Virus record (IMG/VR): IMGVR_UViG_3300025879_000062
Location: 1-31,669 of that record
Source: a virus
Direction: 5' to 3' (one strand)
Length of the DNA stretch: 31,669 bases
In this document: one piece after another, positions 14,241 through 22,048 of the stretch
How positions within the stretch are numbered: position 1 is the stretch's first letter
Layout of the letters: each line of letters opens with the position of its first letter
Notes under the pieces: model-generated
The model's input: the letters and a program-made list of their open reading frames with translations, nothing else
What the model was told of the DNA's origin: nothing
Databases searched by the model: none
Program-made: the position numbers and the translations under genes

Positions 14241-16247
14241 ATGGCTGACACTAATCTAAGAGTCATCATATCTGCTGAACTCAAGAAGTTTGAGCAATCG
14301 ATGTCTAGAGCTGAGAAAAGGCTTGACTCATTTGGTAACGAATTAGGAAAAATTGGAGCTGGACTAACAGCATCAATCACAGTACCTATAGGGTTAGCTG
14401 GAGCTAAAGCTCTTAAGACTGCTGCAAACTTTGAAAAGCTACAGATGCAGCTTAATGTACTTGAGGGATCTGCTGCTAAAGGAGCTAAATCTTTTGAGCG
14501 ACTAGTTAAGTTTTCTGCTGCTACTCCTTTCCAATTAGATGAGCTGGTCAAGGCGAATAATACACTGTTAGGATTTGGAGTCAGCTCTGATGTAGCATTT
14601 CAATCTCTTAAAGCTATTGGTGATATTGCTGCTGTCTCTGGTGGAGACATGCAAGGGATCACTGTGGCCTTTGGTCAGGCTGCTGCTGCTGGTAGATTAA
14701 TGGGACAGGATTTACTACAGTTAGTAAATAATGGAGTACCTATTATCGATCTATTAGCTGAGTCAATGGGCGTAGCTAAAGAGGAGATCAAAGAGCTGGT
14801 CTCTGAGGGAGCTGTGACATTTGATGTCTTACTAAAGGCGTTTAAAGATGCTACTAGTGAAGGTGGAAAATTTGAGGGTGGTATGAAAAAGCTCTCTACT
14901 ACTCTTTCTGGACTCGCCAGTACACTACAGGATAATGTAAATATCGCATTTGCTGAGCTGGGTAAAGCTCTAATAGAGGACTATGATCTAGTCAATAACA
15001 CTAAGAATCTTACAGAGAATATCCAGAAACTGACTGAGTCATTTAAGGATATGAATCCAGAGACTAGACGATTTTATTCAAATCTAGTACTGGTCAGTGG
15101 TATAGTGCCTCTGGTACTTACAGGAATCGCTGGACTAAGCAAAGTAGCTAGTGTAGCTGCTAAAGGAGCTAAAGTACTTGCTAAAGGTCTTAGGCTCATA
15201 GGTATGAATGTAGTGGTACAGGGTATTCTATTAGCTGTAAATGCCTTAGACATGATCACTAAAGCCATAGCGCCAAATCTCAACTTTTTTGAGCGCATGT
15301 TCAAGGTACTTGAGAACTATGGTAATGTAGCTGATCCATTTGGAGTATTTGCACTGTCAATCAATAGTGCAGTTAAACCAATGGCGAAACTTGCCAAAGA
15401 AAGTAAAGCAGCTAGAGAAGCTGCTGATAAGGCTTTTGGAGGTATGTCTGGTCTGGCAGCTCCATCGCTACCTTTTGGTAGAGGAGATAAGGTTAAAATG
15501 CCAACTATCAGAGAAGTAGATACTGATCCTATGGTAGCTGCTGCTAATGCACAGGCTAAAGCTGTAGATGATCTGATCGCTGCTGATACCAATCTGATCT
15601 ATGCGAATGCTGCTGGAGAGGCTAGTCAAAAGTCTTTCGCTAATCATGTAAGAGACACAGCTGATGCTTTTAGAGAGATCAAAGATGTCACCAAAGAAGC
15701 AACAGAGGAGTTTGATCAATTAAGTGCCTTACTATCTGAGGCTGCTGCTGGAGCTTTAACTGGTCTAGGAGAGGCTCTAGGAAACGCTATGAGTGGCATA
15801 GGTAGTCTGGGTGGTAACATGGGAGAAGTGCTAGGAGGCGCTTTCTCACAGCTACTGATCGATGTAGGTAAAGCAGCTATCAAAATTGGTGCTGCTATTG
15901 CTGGTATTAAAAAGGCTTTAGAGAGCCTGAATCCAGCTGTAGCTATTGCTGCTGGTGTCGCTTTAGTAGGACTAGGAACATACTTTAAAAACAGGATGCA
16001 GAAAGCATCTGAGGGAGTTAAGGCTTTTGCTAATGGTGGTATCATATCTGGACCAACTCTAGGACTCATGGGTGAATACGCTGGAGCTAAATCAAATCCA
16101 GAAGTAGTAGCTCCTCTGGATCGTCTTAAAAACTTAATAGGTGGATCACAAGGTAATGTCAATGTCTCTGGAGAGTTTAGAGTACAAGGTCAGGATCTAG
16201 TGGTAGCACTTGAAAGAGCTAATAAGCAACGAGGTAATTTCTTATAA
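14241..16247 (+). CDS. Tail tape measure protein
   Basis: The 668-aa protein has a helical N-terminus (ELKKFEQSMSRAEKRL), then the conserved tape measure domain at about residues 60-240 (GSAAKGAKSFERLVKFSAATPFQLDELVKANNTLLGFG, GQAAAAGRLMGQDLLQLVNNGVP, FDVLLKAF; cited here as short blocks). Hydrophobic segments near 275-345 follow, with Ala/Gly-rich helices at 495-590. The C-terminus carries FANGGIISGPTLGLMGEY, the usual ending. Using the general figure of about 1.5 angstrom per residue, the tail would be near 100 nm, right for a siphovirus. The order chaperone, tape measure, distal tail protein is canonical. Confidence 0.92.
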   Translation: MADTNLRVIISAELKKFEQSMSRAEKRLDSFGNELGKIGAGLTASITVPIGLAGAKALKTAANFEKLQMQLNVLEGSAAKGAKSFERLVKFSAATPFQLDELVKANNTLLGFGVSSDVAFQSLKAIGDIAAVSGGDMQGITVAFGQAAAAGRLMGQDLLQLVNNGVPIIDLLAESMGVAKEEIKELVSEGAVTFDVLLKAFKDATSEGGKFEGGMKKLSTTLSGLASTLQDNVNIAFAELGKALIEDYDLVNNTKNLTENIQKLTESFKDMNPETRRFYSNLVLVSGIVPLVLTGIAGLSKVASVAAKGAKVLAKGLRLIGMNVVVQGILLAVNALDMITKAIAPNLNFFERMFKVLENYGNVADPFGVFALSINSAVKPMAKLAKESKAAREAADKAFGGMSGLAAPSLPFGRGDKVKMPTIREVDTDPMVAAANAQAKAVDDLIAADTNLIYANAAGEASQKSFANHVRDTADAFREIKDVTKEATEEFDQLSALLSEAAAGALTGLGEALGNAMSGIGSLGGNMGEVLGGAFSQLLIDVGKAAIKIGAAIAGIKKALESLNPAVAIAAGVALVGLGTYFKNRMQKASEGVKAFANGGIISGPTLGLMGEYAGAKSNPEVVAPLDRLKNLIGGSQGNVNVSGEFRVQGQDLVVALERANKQRGNFL

Positions 16248-16248
16248 T

Positions 16249-18435
16249 ATGCCAATACCAAACGCTGGACTTCTTTATAACTTAAATTTTTCAGATGTAC
16301 ATGCATCTGGATCAGCATCTACTAGTAGAAAGCATAGGCTATCTATATACAAGCTGTATCACACGCCTACAATCACAGAGGATGATAATAACATACTAGG
16401 CGATGTAGAGCCAGCTGTACTGATCTGGGATAATTCTGATGACATCTACAATAACATCATGTCATCCAGACTAGAGATCAATCTGCTTAATGATGGCAGC
16501 TCTAATGTGATCGATGTACAGGAGATCCTCAGTACAAATAGCTCCAGCACTTTTCCAGTGGAGCTGTATGTCCAGAATGGAGTAGATGAGTTTGATGAGC
16601 CTATTATGGAGCTTTACTGGAGAGGATATCTATCCAATGCAGAGTACAAAGAAAATATCTCTAGTACGCCTCAGAAGTATCAGCTAGTGGCAACTGATAT
16701 GCTGGCTACACTAAAAAACATATCTACTAGTCAGGGTACTGCTACAGTTACTCCTAAAAGCGACACGATCCAGTACCTATATAACATTTTAGGCTTTCTA
16801 CCTTATGGCATAGGGATCAGAGTAAACCAGCCAATAGAGATACTAGACTATAGATTTGGAGACACTCCTACTGGAGACTGGGAATACTTGCACAAGATCC
16901 AGCATGCCTATCTATACACTGGAGGCTTTGATCTTATAGGAGACAATGTCTATGACTATCTGGTAAATACCTTAAAGGCGTTTAATGCCAGACTATTCTA
17001 TGCTCAGGAAAAGTGGTACATGATCCCAAATGCACTCTATACTGATAAAGCTACAGACGATGCGATAGTAGCTGGTACGATCACATCTGACTACAATGAT
17101 TATGAAAATCAGAGTTTGATCGACACAGGAGAGTCAGAGGTAGTATTTGAGAACTATATCTCTGGTGGGATCTATGACAGCTCTGAGACAGTCAATGTCT
17201 TAAAGATCATCCCTACACAGTACAAAGCACTAAAAAATGATCTGAGTGTACGATATGAAACTCCAGTAGACAGGGTACAGATCAATGCTAAAGTGAACAA
17301 ATACACTCCATCCTTTAGAAACATGGGAGAGTTTGAGATCTGGGCGAATAACCTAAATAATGATCCATCCTTTGAGCTTAAATATGGAGGGGTGCTATTT
17401 AATAATACCTACTATAGCGACTACATCAATCTAGCTGCTCCATACACTGACTATATCAATCAGTCCAGAGTACTGTCTGGAAACTACTCGATCAAGACAC
17501 AGTCATGGATCACAACTGGAACTCCAGCTCTAGCAACAGATAAGATCCTAGATTCTGGATTTGATGGTGACTACCAGTACTATCTAGTCAAAGACTCGTA
17601 TTTGAGGATCAGTTTCTATCATCAATCAGATGCTGTAAGTGATACCTCAGATATCACGATATACTATGCGCTCATGCGCCAGAATGAGTTTTCTGGAGGT
17701 AGTACATCTACAGAATACTGGACTGGATCTGCATGGACCAGCTATACCAATGAGTCTAGCGTAGTGGTACACTCTGAGACCTTTACTGGATCACAAAATA
17801 ACTCATGGCAAGAGCTAAATAAAACAATCGCAGCAGCTACTGATACCTCTGGAGCTTATGTCAAAAAACAGCGATACAGAGTAGTGATCCTTAAACCTAA
17901 GATCACCAATGCTCAGGCGAATAGCGTATTTTATATCGACAGGGTAGTACTGGATCGATTTGCTCAACAAGGCCAGACTGATATCGATAGAAACACTGAA
18001 CACTATGTCATAGGCGTAAACAGACGAAACTCATCAAAGAGCTTAGAATTTAATGCGCCATTTTATACTAGAGTCTTTGGCTTTGGAGGTATTCAACATA
18101 GAACGCCTAGAATGGTAGACACTTCTGGAACTGGACTCGATTATAACTCGATCAACAAGATCCATGCTCAGTCTATGCTAAATGATAATAGAGTACATTT
18201 ACAGAGATACTCAATCAGCTGTAAGATGCTGGATGGTGTCACTGATCTGATACAGCCTTATCATAAGATCTGGATCAACTTTTCTGGTTTTCAGACCAAA
18301 GTAGGAGGTATGATCGATAGGCTTAAATACAGTGCAAAATCTGGGGTATATGAGATAGAGTTTCATTTACCTAATCAAGACGATAATGTCTCAATGACTA
18401 CAAGGTATGTAGGCGATCACGATCTGCTACCTTAG
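16249..18435 (+). CDS. Distal tail or baseplate hub protein, 728 aa
   Basis: The start at 16249 lies one base after the tape measure stop. An upstream in-frame ATG at 16210 would overlap that gene by 38 bases and was not chosen. The protein is beta-rich and acidic with many Tyr, Asn and Thr. It includes RKHRLSIYKLYHTPTITED early on, a YLYNILGFLPYGIGIRV segment near residue 180, and a C-terminal IWINFSGFQTKVGGMIDRL block. I cannot match it to a named domain, but its place directly after the tape measure gene and its size suggest the tail tip hub that fibres attach to. A terminator follows. Confidence 0.7.
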   Translation: MPIPNAGLLYNLNFSDVHASGSASTSRKHRLSIYKLYHTPTITEDDNNILGDVEPAVLIWDNSDDIYNNIMSSRLEINLLNDGSSNVIDVQEILSTNSSSTFPVELYVQNGVDEFDEPIMELYWRGYLSNAEYKENISSTPQKYQLVATDMLATLKNISTSQGTATVTPKSDTIQYLYNILGFLPYGIGIRVNQPIEILDYRFGDTPTGDWEYLHKIQHAYLYTGGFDLIGDNVYDYLVNTLKAFNARLFYAQEKWYMIPNALYTDKATDDAIVAGTITSDYNDYENQSLIDTGESEVVFENYISGGIYDSSETVNVLKIIPTQYKALKNDLSVRYETPVDRVQINAKVNKYTPSFRNMGEFEIWANNLNNDPSFELKYGGVLFNNTYYSDYINLAAPYTDYINQSRVLSGNYSIKTQSWITTGTPALATDKILDSGFDGDYQYYLVKDSYLRISFYHQSDAVSDTSDITIYYALMRQNEFSGGSTSTEYWTGSAWTSYTNESSVVVHSETFTGSQNNSWQELNKTIAAATDTSGAYVKKQRYRVVILKPKITNAQANSVFYIDRVVLDRFAQQGQTDIDRNTEHYVIGVNRRNSSKSLEFNAPFYTRVFGFGGIQHRTPRMVDTSGTGLDYNSINKIHAQSMLNDNRVHLQRYSISCKMLDGVTDLIQPYHKIWINFSGFQTKVGGMIDRLKYSAKSGVYEIEFHLPNQDDNVSMTTRYVGDHDLLP

Positions 18436-18460
18436 AACTCTCTGCTTTTCCTTGTTTGCT

Positions 18461-18504
18461 ACCTCTCTCTGACTAGAATTTTTCTGGCTGGGGAGAGGTT
18501 TTTG
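18461..18504 (+). terminator. Terminator of the tail operon
   Basis: ACCTCTC (18461-18467) pairs with GAGAGGT (18493-18499) around a 25-base loop, followed by a T run. It separates late tail genes from the replication operon. The large loop makes it less ideal than the other terminators. Confidence 0.6.
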
Positions 18505-18533
18505 TACTTGTAAAATCGTGATTTATTTATTAG

Positions 18534-18552
18534 TTTTACAAAAAATGTAAAA
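18534..18552. promoter_or_regulatory. Palindromic operator candidate
   Basis: TTTTACA and TGTAAAA form a perfect inverted repeat around five A residues, ending one base before the ATG at 18554. A further half-site TGTAAAA occurs at 18509-18515. Its position suggests control of the replication operon, perhaps by the helix-turn-helix protein it precedes. No good TAnnTTTG element was found here (TAGTTTTA at 18531-18538 is imperfect). Confidence 0.6.
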
Positions 18553-18553
18553 A

Positions 18554-18745
18554 ATGACAGAATTTGAATTTAGGTTTGTCAATGAATGTAAGCGCTTAAA
18601 TCTGAAAAGATCAGATGTAGCTCAGGCGTTAGGCATCACTGTGCAAACTTTAAAAAGGAAGTTAGAAAATCCAGATCGTATGACTCTGGGTGATCTAAAA
18701 GTTTTCGATGAGTTAGGCTTTAATTTAAACCAAATAGCACTATGA
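18554..18745 (+). CDS. Small helix-turn-helix regulator, 63 aa
   Basis: Residues 17-40 form a helix-turn-helix of XRE or phage Cro type: LKRSDVAQALGITVQTLKRKL, with the usual Ala-Leu-Gly-Ile turn. The protein is only 63 residues, close to the size of a Cro-like regulator. It is the first gene of the replication operon and sits directly after a palindromic operator, so autoregulation or timing of early transcription is plausible. Its stop overlaps the next start by four bases (ATGA). No partner repressor or integrase was seen. Confidence 0.75.
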   Translation: MTEFEFRFVNECKRLNLKRSDVAQALGITVQTLKRKLENPDRMTLGDLKVFDELGFNLNQIAL

Positions 18746-19221
18746 AAAAAATCCAAATTAAGGGAAAAGACTACATCACAGTCAATGAGCGACTGATCCA
18801 TTTTAGGACAGATCCTCAGTTTAAGAATTGGACTATCGAGGAAACTCTAGTCAAAGTAGACAGCGATGAGGGGATCTTTAAGATCTCGATCAAGAGTCCA
18901 GAGGGTACAGTGATGGCCTCTGCTCATGCTCATGAAAAGAGAGACAGCTCTCACATTAATCAAACCAGCTTTTTAGAGAATGGATTTACCTCTGCACTAG
19001 GGCGAGCTTTAGGCTACTTAGGCATAGGGATCGATACCTCTATAGCTAGCGCTGAGGAGGTAGCAAATGCGATCCATCAGCAGCAAAATGATCAATGGCT
19101 TACTGAGGCACAGCTCCAGAAAGTATTAAAAGGAACAAAGGAACAGGCTCAAAAGGTGCTGAGCATGTATAAAATGAAGCGCCAATACAGAGAAGTAATT
19201 AATTCTAAATTTAATTTTTAA
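18742..19221 (+). CDS. Putative single-strand annealing or recombination protein, 159 aa
   Basis: The N-terminal half is a mixed beta-alpha region (YITVNERLIHFR, WTIEETLVKVD, FKISIKSPEGTVMASAHAHE). It is followed by FLENGFTSALGRALGYLGIGIDTSIASAEEVANAI at about residues 76-110, quoted in shortened form as the ENxxTSALGRALGxxGIG motif. Similar motifs occur in phage proteins encoded beside SSB and RecE-type exonucleases, some linked to Rad52-like annealing. The C-terminus is basic and helical. Its neighbours (SSB-like and exonuclease genes) fit a recombination module, but the family assignment is tentative. Confidence 0.55.
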   Translation: MKKIQIKGKDYITVNERLIHFRTDPQFKNWTIEETLVKVDSDEGIFKISIKSPEGTVMASAHAHEKRDSSHINQTSFLENGFTSALGRALGYLGIGIDTSIASAEEVANAIHQQQNDQWLTEAQLQKVLKGTKEQAQKVLSMYKMKRQYREVINSKFNF

Positions 19222-19223
19222 TC

Positions 19224-19535
19224 ATGCAACAAGAGAAAATTTTTCCAGAGGGAGTATCAGTAGATGTACCTCAAAATGGTCCAGACTTTGTGATCGCAAA
19301 GATGGGATTTAACGCTGAGCTGTTTACAGCCTTTTTAGAGAAGCACAAAAACTACAGAGGATGGATCAATGTAGACATCCTAAGAGGTAAATCTGGCAAG
19401 CCTTATGCTGTGCTAAACACATGGAAACCAGATAATGCTAAGCAAGTGGATAGTCCCTATCCTAAAGCAGCTCCTCTATCTACAGGAGAGGTAATTAGTG
19501 ACACTTCAATAGATGATAACGATTTACCTTTCTAG
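19224..19535 (+). CDS. Putative single-stranded DNA-binding protein, 103 aa
   Basis: The protein has a beta-rich core (VSVDVPQNGPDFVIAKMGFN, RGWINVDILRGKSGKPYAVLNTW) followed by a flexible Pro/Ser-rich linker. It ends in DDNDLPF, the acidic tail with terminal Pro-Phe that bacterial and phage SSBs use to recruit partners. It lies between the putative annealing protein and the exonuclease genes, two bases after the former. At 103 aa it is shorter than typical SSB and the core is divergent, so it may be an SSB analogue with its own fold. Confidence 0.65.
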   Translation: MQQEKIFPEGVSVDVPQNGPDFVIAKMGFNAELFTAFLEKHKNYRGWINVDILRGKSGKPYAVLNTWKPDNAKQVDSPYPKAAPLSTGEVISDTSIDDNDLPF

Positions 19536-19538
19536 ATT

Positions 19539-20300
19539 ATGTTAGCCAAAAAAGACACTAATAGTGAATATCACAGCCATCCAGCTGTAAGCTCCAGTAC
19601 TTTCAAGGAGATTTGGAAAAAGAGCGTTTATCACGCCATCAATAAGGAGTGGGACTCTACAGCATCTATGGATTTAGGGACAGCTGTACACACTATGATT
19701 CTAGAGCCAGAGGAGTTTAATGATCAGATCTATGTAATGCCTAAGATCGACAGGCGTACAAAAGAGGGAAAAGAGGAGTATCAAAAAGTACTCCTCAAAT
19801 CTCAAGGTAAGGTCATTATCACTCCAGAGCAAATGCAGATCGTTAAGAAAATTACTCACAATGCTTTAGGCGATGATAAAGTACTTGATCTACTAAAAGG
19901 CGAGAGAGAGATCTCTCACTACTCAGAGATCGATGGCGTACAGATCAAAGCTAGACCAGATGTGTATAATCCTGAGACTGGGATGATCGCAGACATCAAA
20001 ACATGTCAAGACAATAGTCCCAGAGCATTTAGATCAGATGTTAAGAAGTTTGCCTATCATTTACAGGCTGTTTTCTACTGTAGAGTGCTGGGCCTAGATC
20101 CTTTAAACTGGAGATTTATTGCAGTGGAAACAAAACATCCCTATACTTGCCAAGTGTATGCACTTAATGATGAGCAGATCGATGATGGAGAGATCGCATT
20201 TGAGAGAGTTTTTAAAGACTGGAAGTTTTATCTAGAGACAGGTATCGCTGTAGGCTATAATGGCTATGATACTACTCCAGATGGAGCTATAATTTTATAA
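19539..20300 (+). CDS. RecE/Cas4-like PD-(D/E)XK exonuclease, 253 aa
   Basis: Conserved parts appear in order: MDLGTAVHTMILEP with His51, then KARPDVY with Asp141, ADIKT with Asp152 and Lys154, and HLQAVFYCRVLG carrying the QxxxY signature (Gln176, Tyr180) of RecB-family nucleases. This matches the phage PDDEXK exonucleases related to RecE (the PF12684 type), which resect double-stranded ends for annealing-driven recombination. The length of 253 is normal. With the neighbouring annealing and SSB-like proteins it forms a recombination set like lambda Red. Confidence 0.82.
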   Translation: MLAKKDTNSEYHSHPAVSSSTFKEIWKKSVYHAINKEWDSTASMDLGTAVHTMILEPEEFNDQIYVMPKIDRRTKEGKEEYQKVLLKSQGKVIITPEQMQIVKKITHNALGDDKVLDLLKGEREISHYSEIDGVQIKARPDVYNPETGMIADIKTCQDNSPRAFRSDVKKFAYHLQAVFYCRVLGLDPLNWRFIAVETKHPYTCQVYALNDEQIDDGEIAFERVFKDWKFYLETGIAVGYNGYDTTPDGAIIL

Positions 20301-20303
20301 GGT

Positions 20304-20675
20304 ATGGCTGGAGGTTTCCATAAGTATTTAAGCAAAGAGGACAAGCTACAGAGAGAGGTGATAGTCTATCTACAGCTCCAATATCCTCAAGCGCTCGTAA
20401 TTCATGTAGCGAACGAGGGAAAGCGTACTCCTTTCGAGCGTTTTAAATTTAAGTACTTAGGAGGCCTCTCTGGCGTACCAGATATACTGATATTTAATCC
20501 AAACAATAAATTTCATGGCCTTGCCATTGAGCTAAAAGTAGGCTACAATAAACCAACTCAGAATCAAAAGGAGATACTACAGGATCTCTCTGATCTAGGA
20601 TGGTTTGCTGTCTGGCTTAACTCTTTTGATAAAGCACAGGATCTAATCGATAAATACTTTAACAATGAGCTATAG
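20304..20675 (+). CDS. VRR-NUC domain nuclease, 123 aa
   Basis: The sequence follows the VRR-NUC pattern: an N-terminal helix with LQREVIVYLQ (Glu18), HVANEGKR, GGLSGVPDILIF with Asp60, GLAIELKVG with Glu76 and Lys78, and TQNQKEILQDL after the core. Such standalone phage VRR-NUC enzymes are structure-selective nucleases, often suggested to resolve branched DNA. The gene lies three bases after the exonuclease gene and overlaps the next by eleven bases, all within the replication operon. Confidence 0.85.
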   Translation: MAGGFHKYLSKEDKLQREVIVYLQLQYPQALVIHVANEGKRTPFERFKFKYLGGLSGVPDILIFNPNNKFHGLAIELKVGYNKPTQNQKEILQDLSDLGWFAVWLNSFDKAQDLIDKYFNNEL

Positions 20676-20913
20676 CAAATACACAAAGGTCTACTATTCA
20701 GAGATCGATGACAAAGTATGGCGCACTGACTCAACTCTGGATCATAATCCTAAATTTGTCTATTATGGCAAAATGACTAGGGTAGAATTTGATCTATTAG
20801 TAGAGTGTCTTTTTACAATTTTTGGGGATGACAAAATCCCAGCCAAAGATTTTAAAAAGGTTTTTGACGAAATACGAGTCTTTTGTGACGAGATCAAGGA
20901 CATGATCGAATAA
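20665..20913 (+). CDS. Hypothetical protein, 82 aa
   Basis: I do not recognise this small acidic protein. It has an N-terminal beta hairpin rich in Tyr and Trp and a helical second half (VEFDLLVECLFTIFGDD, DFKKVFDEIRVFCDEI). It overlaps the VRR-NUC gene by eleven bases and precedes the replication initiator gene by nine, so it is translated as part of the replication operon. A helper role in replication is possible from position only. Confidence 0.7.
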   Translation: MSYSKYTKVYYSEIDDKVWRTDSTLDHNPKFVYYGKMTRVEFDLLVECLFTIFGDDKIPAKDFKKVFDEIRVFCDEIKDMIE

Positions 20914-20922
20914 CACACGATT

Positions 20923-21615
20923 ATGGATAGAAACTACTGGGCTTTCATACCAGCTGATGTTAGGTATGATGATCGCCTGTCCCCTAATGCTAAATTATTC
21001 TATGCTGAGATCACAGCGCTAACAAATCAAGAAGGCTACTGCTGGGCCTCTAATGAGTTTTTTTCTAACATCTATAAGGTAAGTCCAAAGACGATCTCAA
21101 GATGGATCTCAGAGCTTAAAAAAGCAGATCACATTGAAGTGGAGTACCAGTACAATGACAAGAAAGTATCTGGCAGATATATCACTGTAAGAGGGGTAGA
21201 CAAAAATGTCCATAGGGGTGGACAAAAATGTCTAGGGGGGGTAGACAAAAATGTCCCAGTATTATATACTAGTATAACTACTAATAATAAAGAAGAATAT
21301 AAAGCGCCTGAAAATTTAAAGAAAGCATATAAGCATATCCTACCTCTTTTTCCAGAAAGGTATCGACCAAAGACTAAGGCTCAGCATATCAAATGGATCA
21401 AAGAGCTGGAGCGTTTAGAGAAACAGTATGGCTACAATCCCAGACAAGTCTATGTCATACTCCAGAAAGCAATGGCTGATCAATTCTGGGCAAAGAACAT
21501 CAGATCACTAATCAAGCTCACACAGCTCAATAAAGAAGGCGTAAGATATATCGACATCTTTGCTGAGACTTTCACTCCAGACATCAATCGCTATGAGTTT
21601 AGATCCAAAGATTAA
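20923..21615 (+). CDS. Replication initiator-like helix-turn-helix protein, 230 aa
   Basis: Residues 1-75 form a winged helix of the HTH_36 type common in phage replication proteins: LSPNAKLFYAEITALTNQEG, CWASNEFF, then SPKTISRWISELKKADHIEV. A linker encoded by three DNA repeats (about residues 91-111) and an AT-rich tract follows. A basic C-terminal helical domain (about 125-225) resembles DnaD/lambda O partners that load helicase. The next-but-one gene encodes a primase-helicase, a fitting partner. Iterons inside the initiator gene recall lambda O. The gene overlaps the next by 23 bases. Confidence 0.75.
   Translation: MDRNYWAFIPADVRYDDRLSPNAKLFYAEITALTNQEGYCWASNEFFSNIYKVSPKTISRWISELKKADHIEVEYQYNDKKVSGRYITVRGVDKNVHRGGQKCLGGVDKNVPVLYTSITTNNKEEYKAPENLKKAYKHILPLFPERYRPKTKAQHIKWIKELERLEKQYGYNPRQVYVILQKAMADQFWAKNIRSLIKLTQLNKEGVRYIDIFAETFTPDINRYEFRSKD
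21193..21303. repeat. Three iterons and AT-rich tract: candidate replication origin
   Basis: GGGGTRGACAAAAATGTC occurs at 21193-21210, 21215-21232 and 21238-21255 (R is G in the middle copy, A in the others). Each copy contains GACA-AAAA-TGTC, a short palindrome. The 45 bases from 21259 to 21303 hold only seven G or C and include the perfect palindrome TATACTAGTATA at 21265-21276, suitable for strand opening. The middle copy is read in another codon frame, so the repeat is kept at DNA level. Confidence 0.7.
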
Positions 21616-22048
21616 GGCAAAACAGGATCTGGATCTGGAGATAGGTAGATCCTTTGAGAGAAAGTTTGCAGAGAAACTAGGAGGCGATGTGATCTGGGCA
21701 ACTAAGGAACAGGATATCTATGATCACTGGGATCTGGAGCATAATGGGATCAAATACGATGTCAAAGGCGATAAAGGAGATCATCACTGGATCGAGTTTC
21801 AGAATGTGATAGGTAGAAAAGGCTGGATCTATGGCAAAGCTGATGCTATTGCTTTTTATATTTATGATCTCTGGGTGATCGTAGACAGACTAGAACTCCT
21901 AGAATGGTGTCGAGTTAAGATCCCAAACATACCAGCAAAACATGAGAAAGGTTTGTATAAGCCTTACAGACGAAAAAAGAGAAAAGATATAGCTGTGATG
22001 GTCAAGCACAGTGATTTAATTAACCTAGCAAACAGAATAATAGAATGA
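21593..22048 (+). CDS. PD-(D/E)XK nuclease-like protein, 151 aa
   Basis: The start at 21593 (MSLDPKI) was preferred over the ATG at 21560 because it shortens the overlap with the initiator gene to 23 bases. The core reads LEIGRSFERKFAEKLGG (Glu22), then DHWDLEHNGIKYDVKG with Asp47 and Asp56-Val-Lys58, consistent with a PD-(D/E)XK fold. IAFYIYDLWVIVDR forms later strands, and the C-terminus is basic. It may cut or bind branched DNA. The motif is recognisable but not decisive, and an inactive or non-nuclease member is possible. It overlaps the primase-helicase gene by four bases. Confidence 0.6.
   Translation: MSLDPKIKAKQDLDLEIGRSFERKFAEKLGGDVIWATKEQDIYDHWDLEHNGIKYDVKGDKGDHHWIEFQNVIGRKGWIYGKADAIAFYIYDLWVIVDRLELLEWCRVKIPNIPAKHEKGLYKPYRRKKRKDIAVMVKHSDLINLANRIIE

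Noticed and set aside
15716-16162. Long antisense frame within the tape measure gene (148 aa), with similar ones at 14234-14551 and 5603-5926 on the minus strand
   Set aside because: They are shadows of Ala/Gly/Ser/Thr-rich coding sequence on the plus strand, are rich in Pro and Ser, and have no promoter or operon context.
16210-16248. Longer start for the distal tail protein gene
   Set aside because: It would overlap the tape measure gene by 38 bases. The ATG at 16249 is one base after that stop and gives a natural N-terminus.
18534-18552. Phage attachment site
   Set aside because: No integrase gene was recognised anywhere, and the symmetric sequence beside a regulator gene fits an operator better.
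21193-21255. Protein-level repeat in the replication initiator
   Set aside because: The middle repeat is read in a different frame and gives unrelated residues, so the repeat is of DNA, not of protein.
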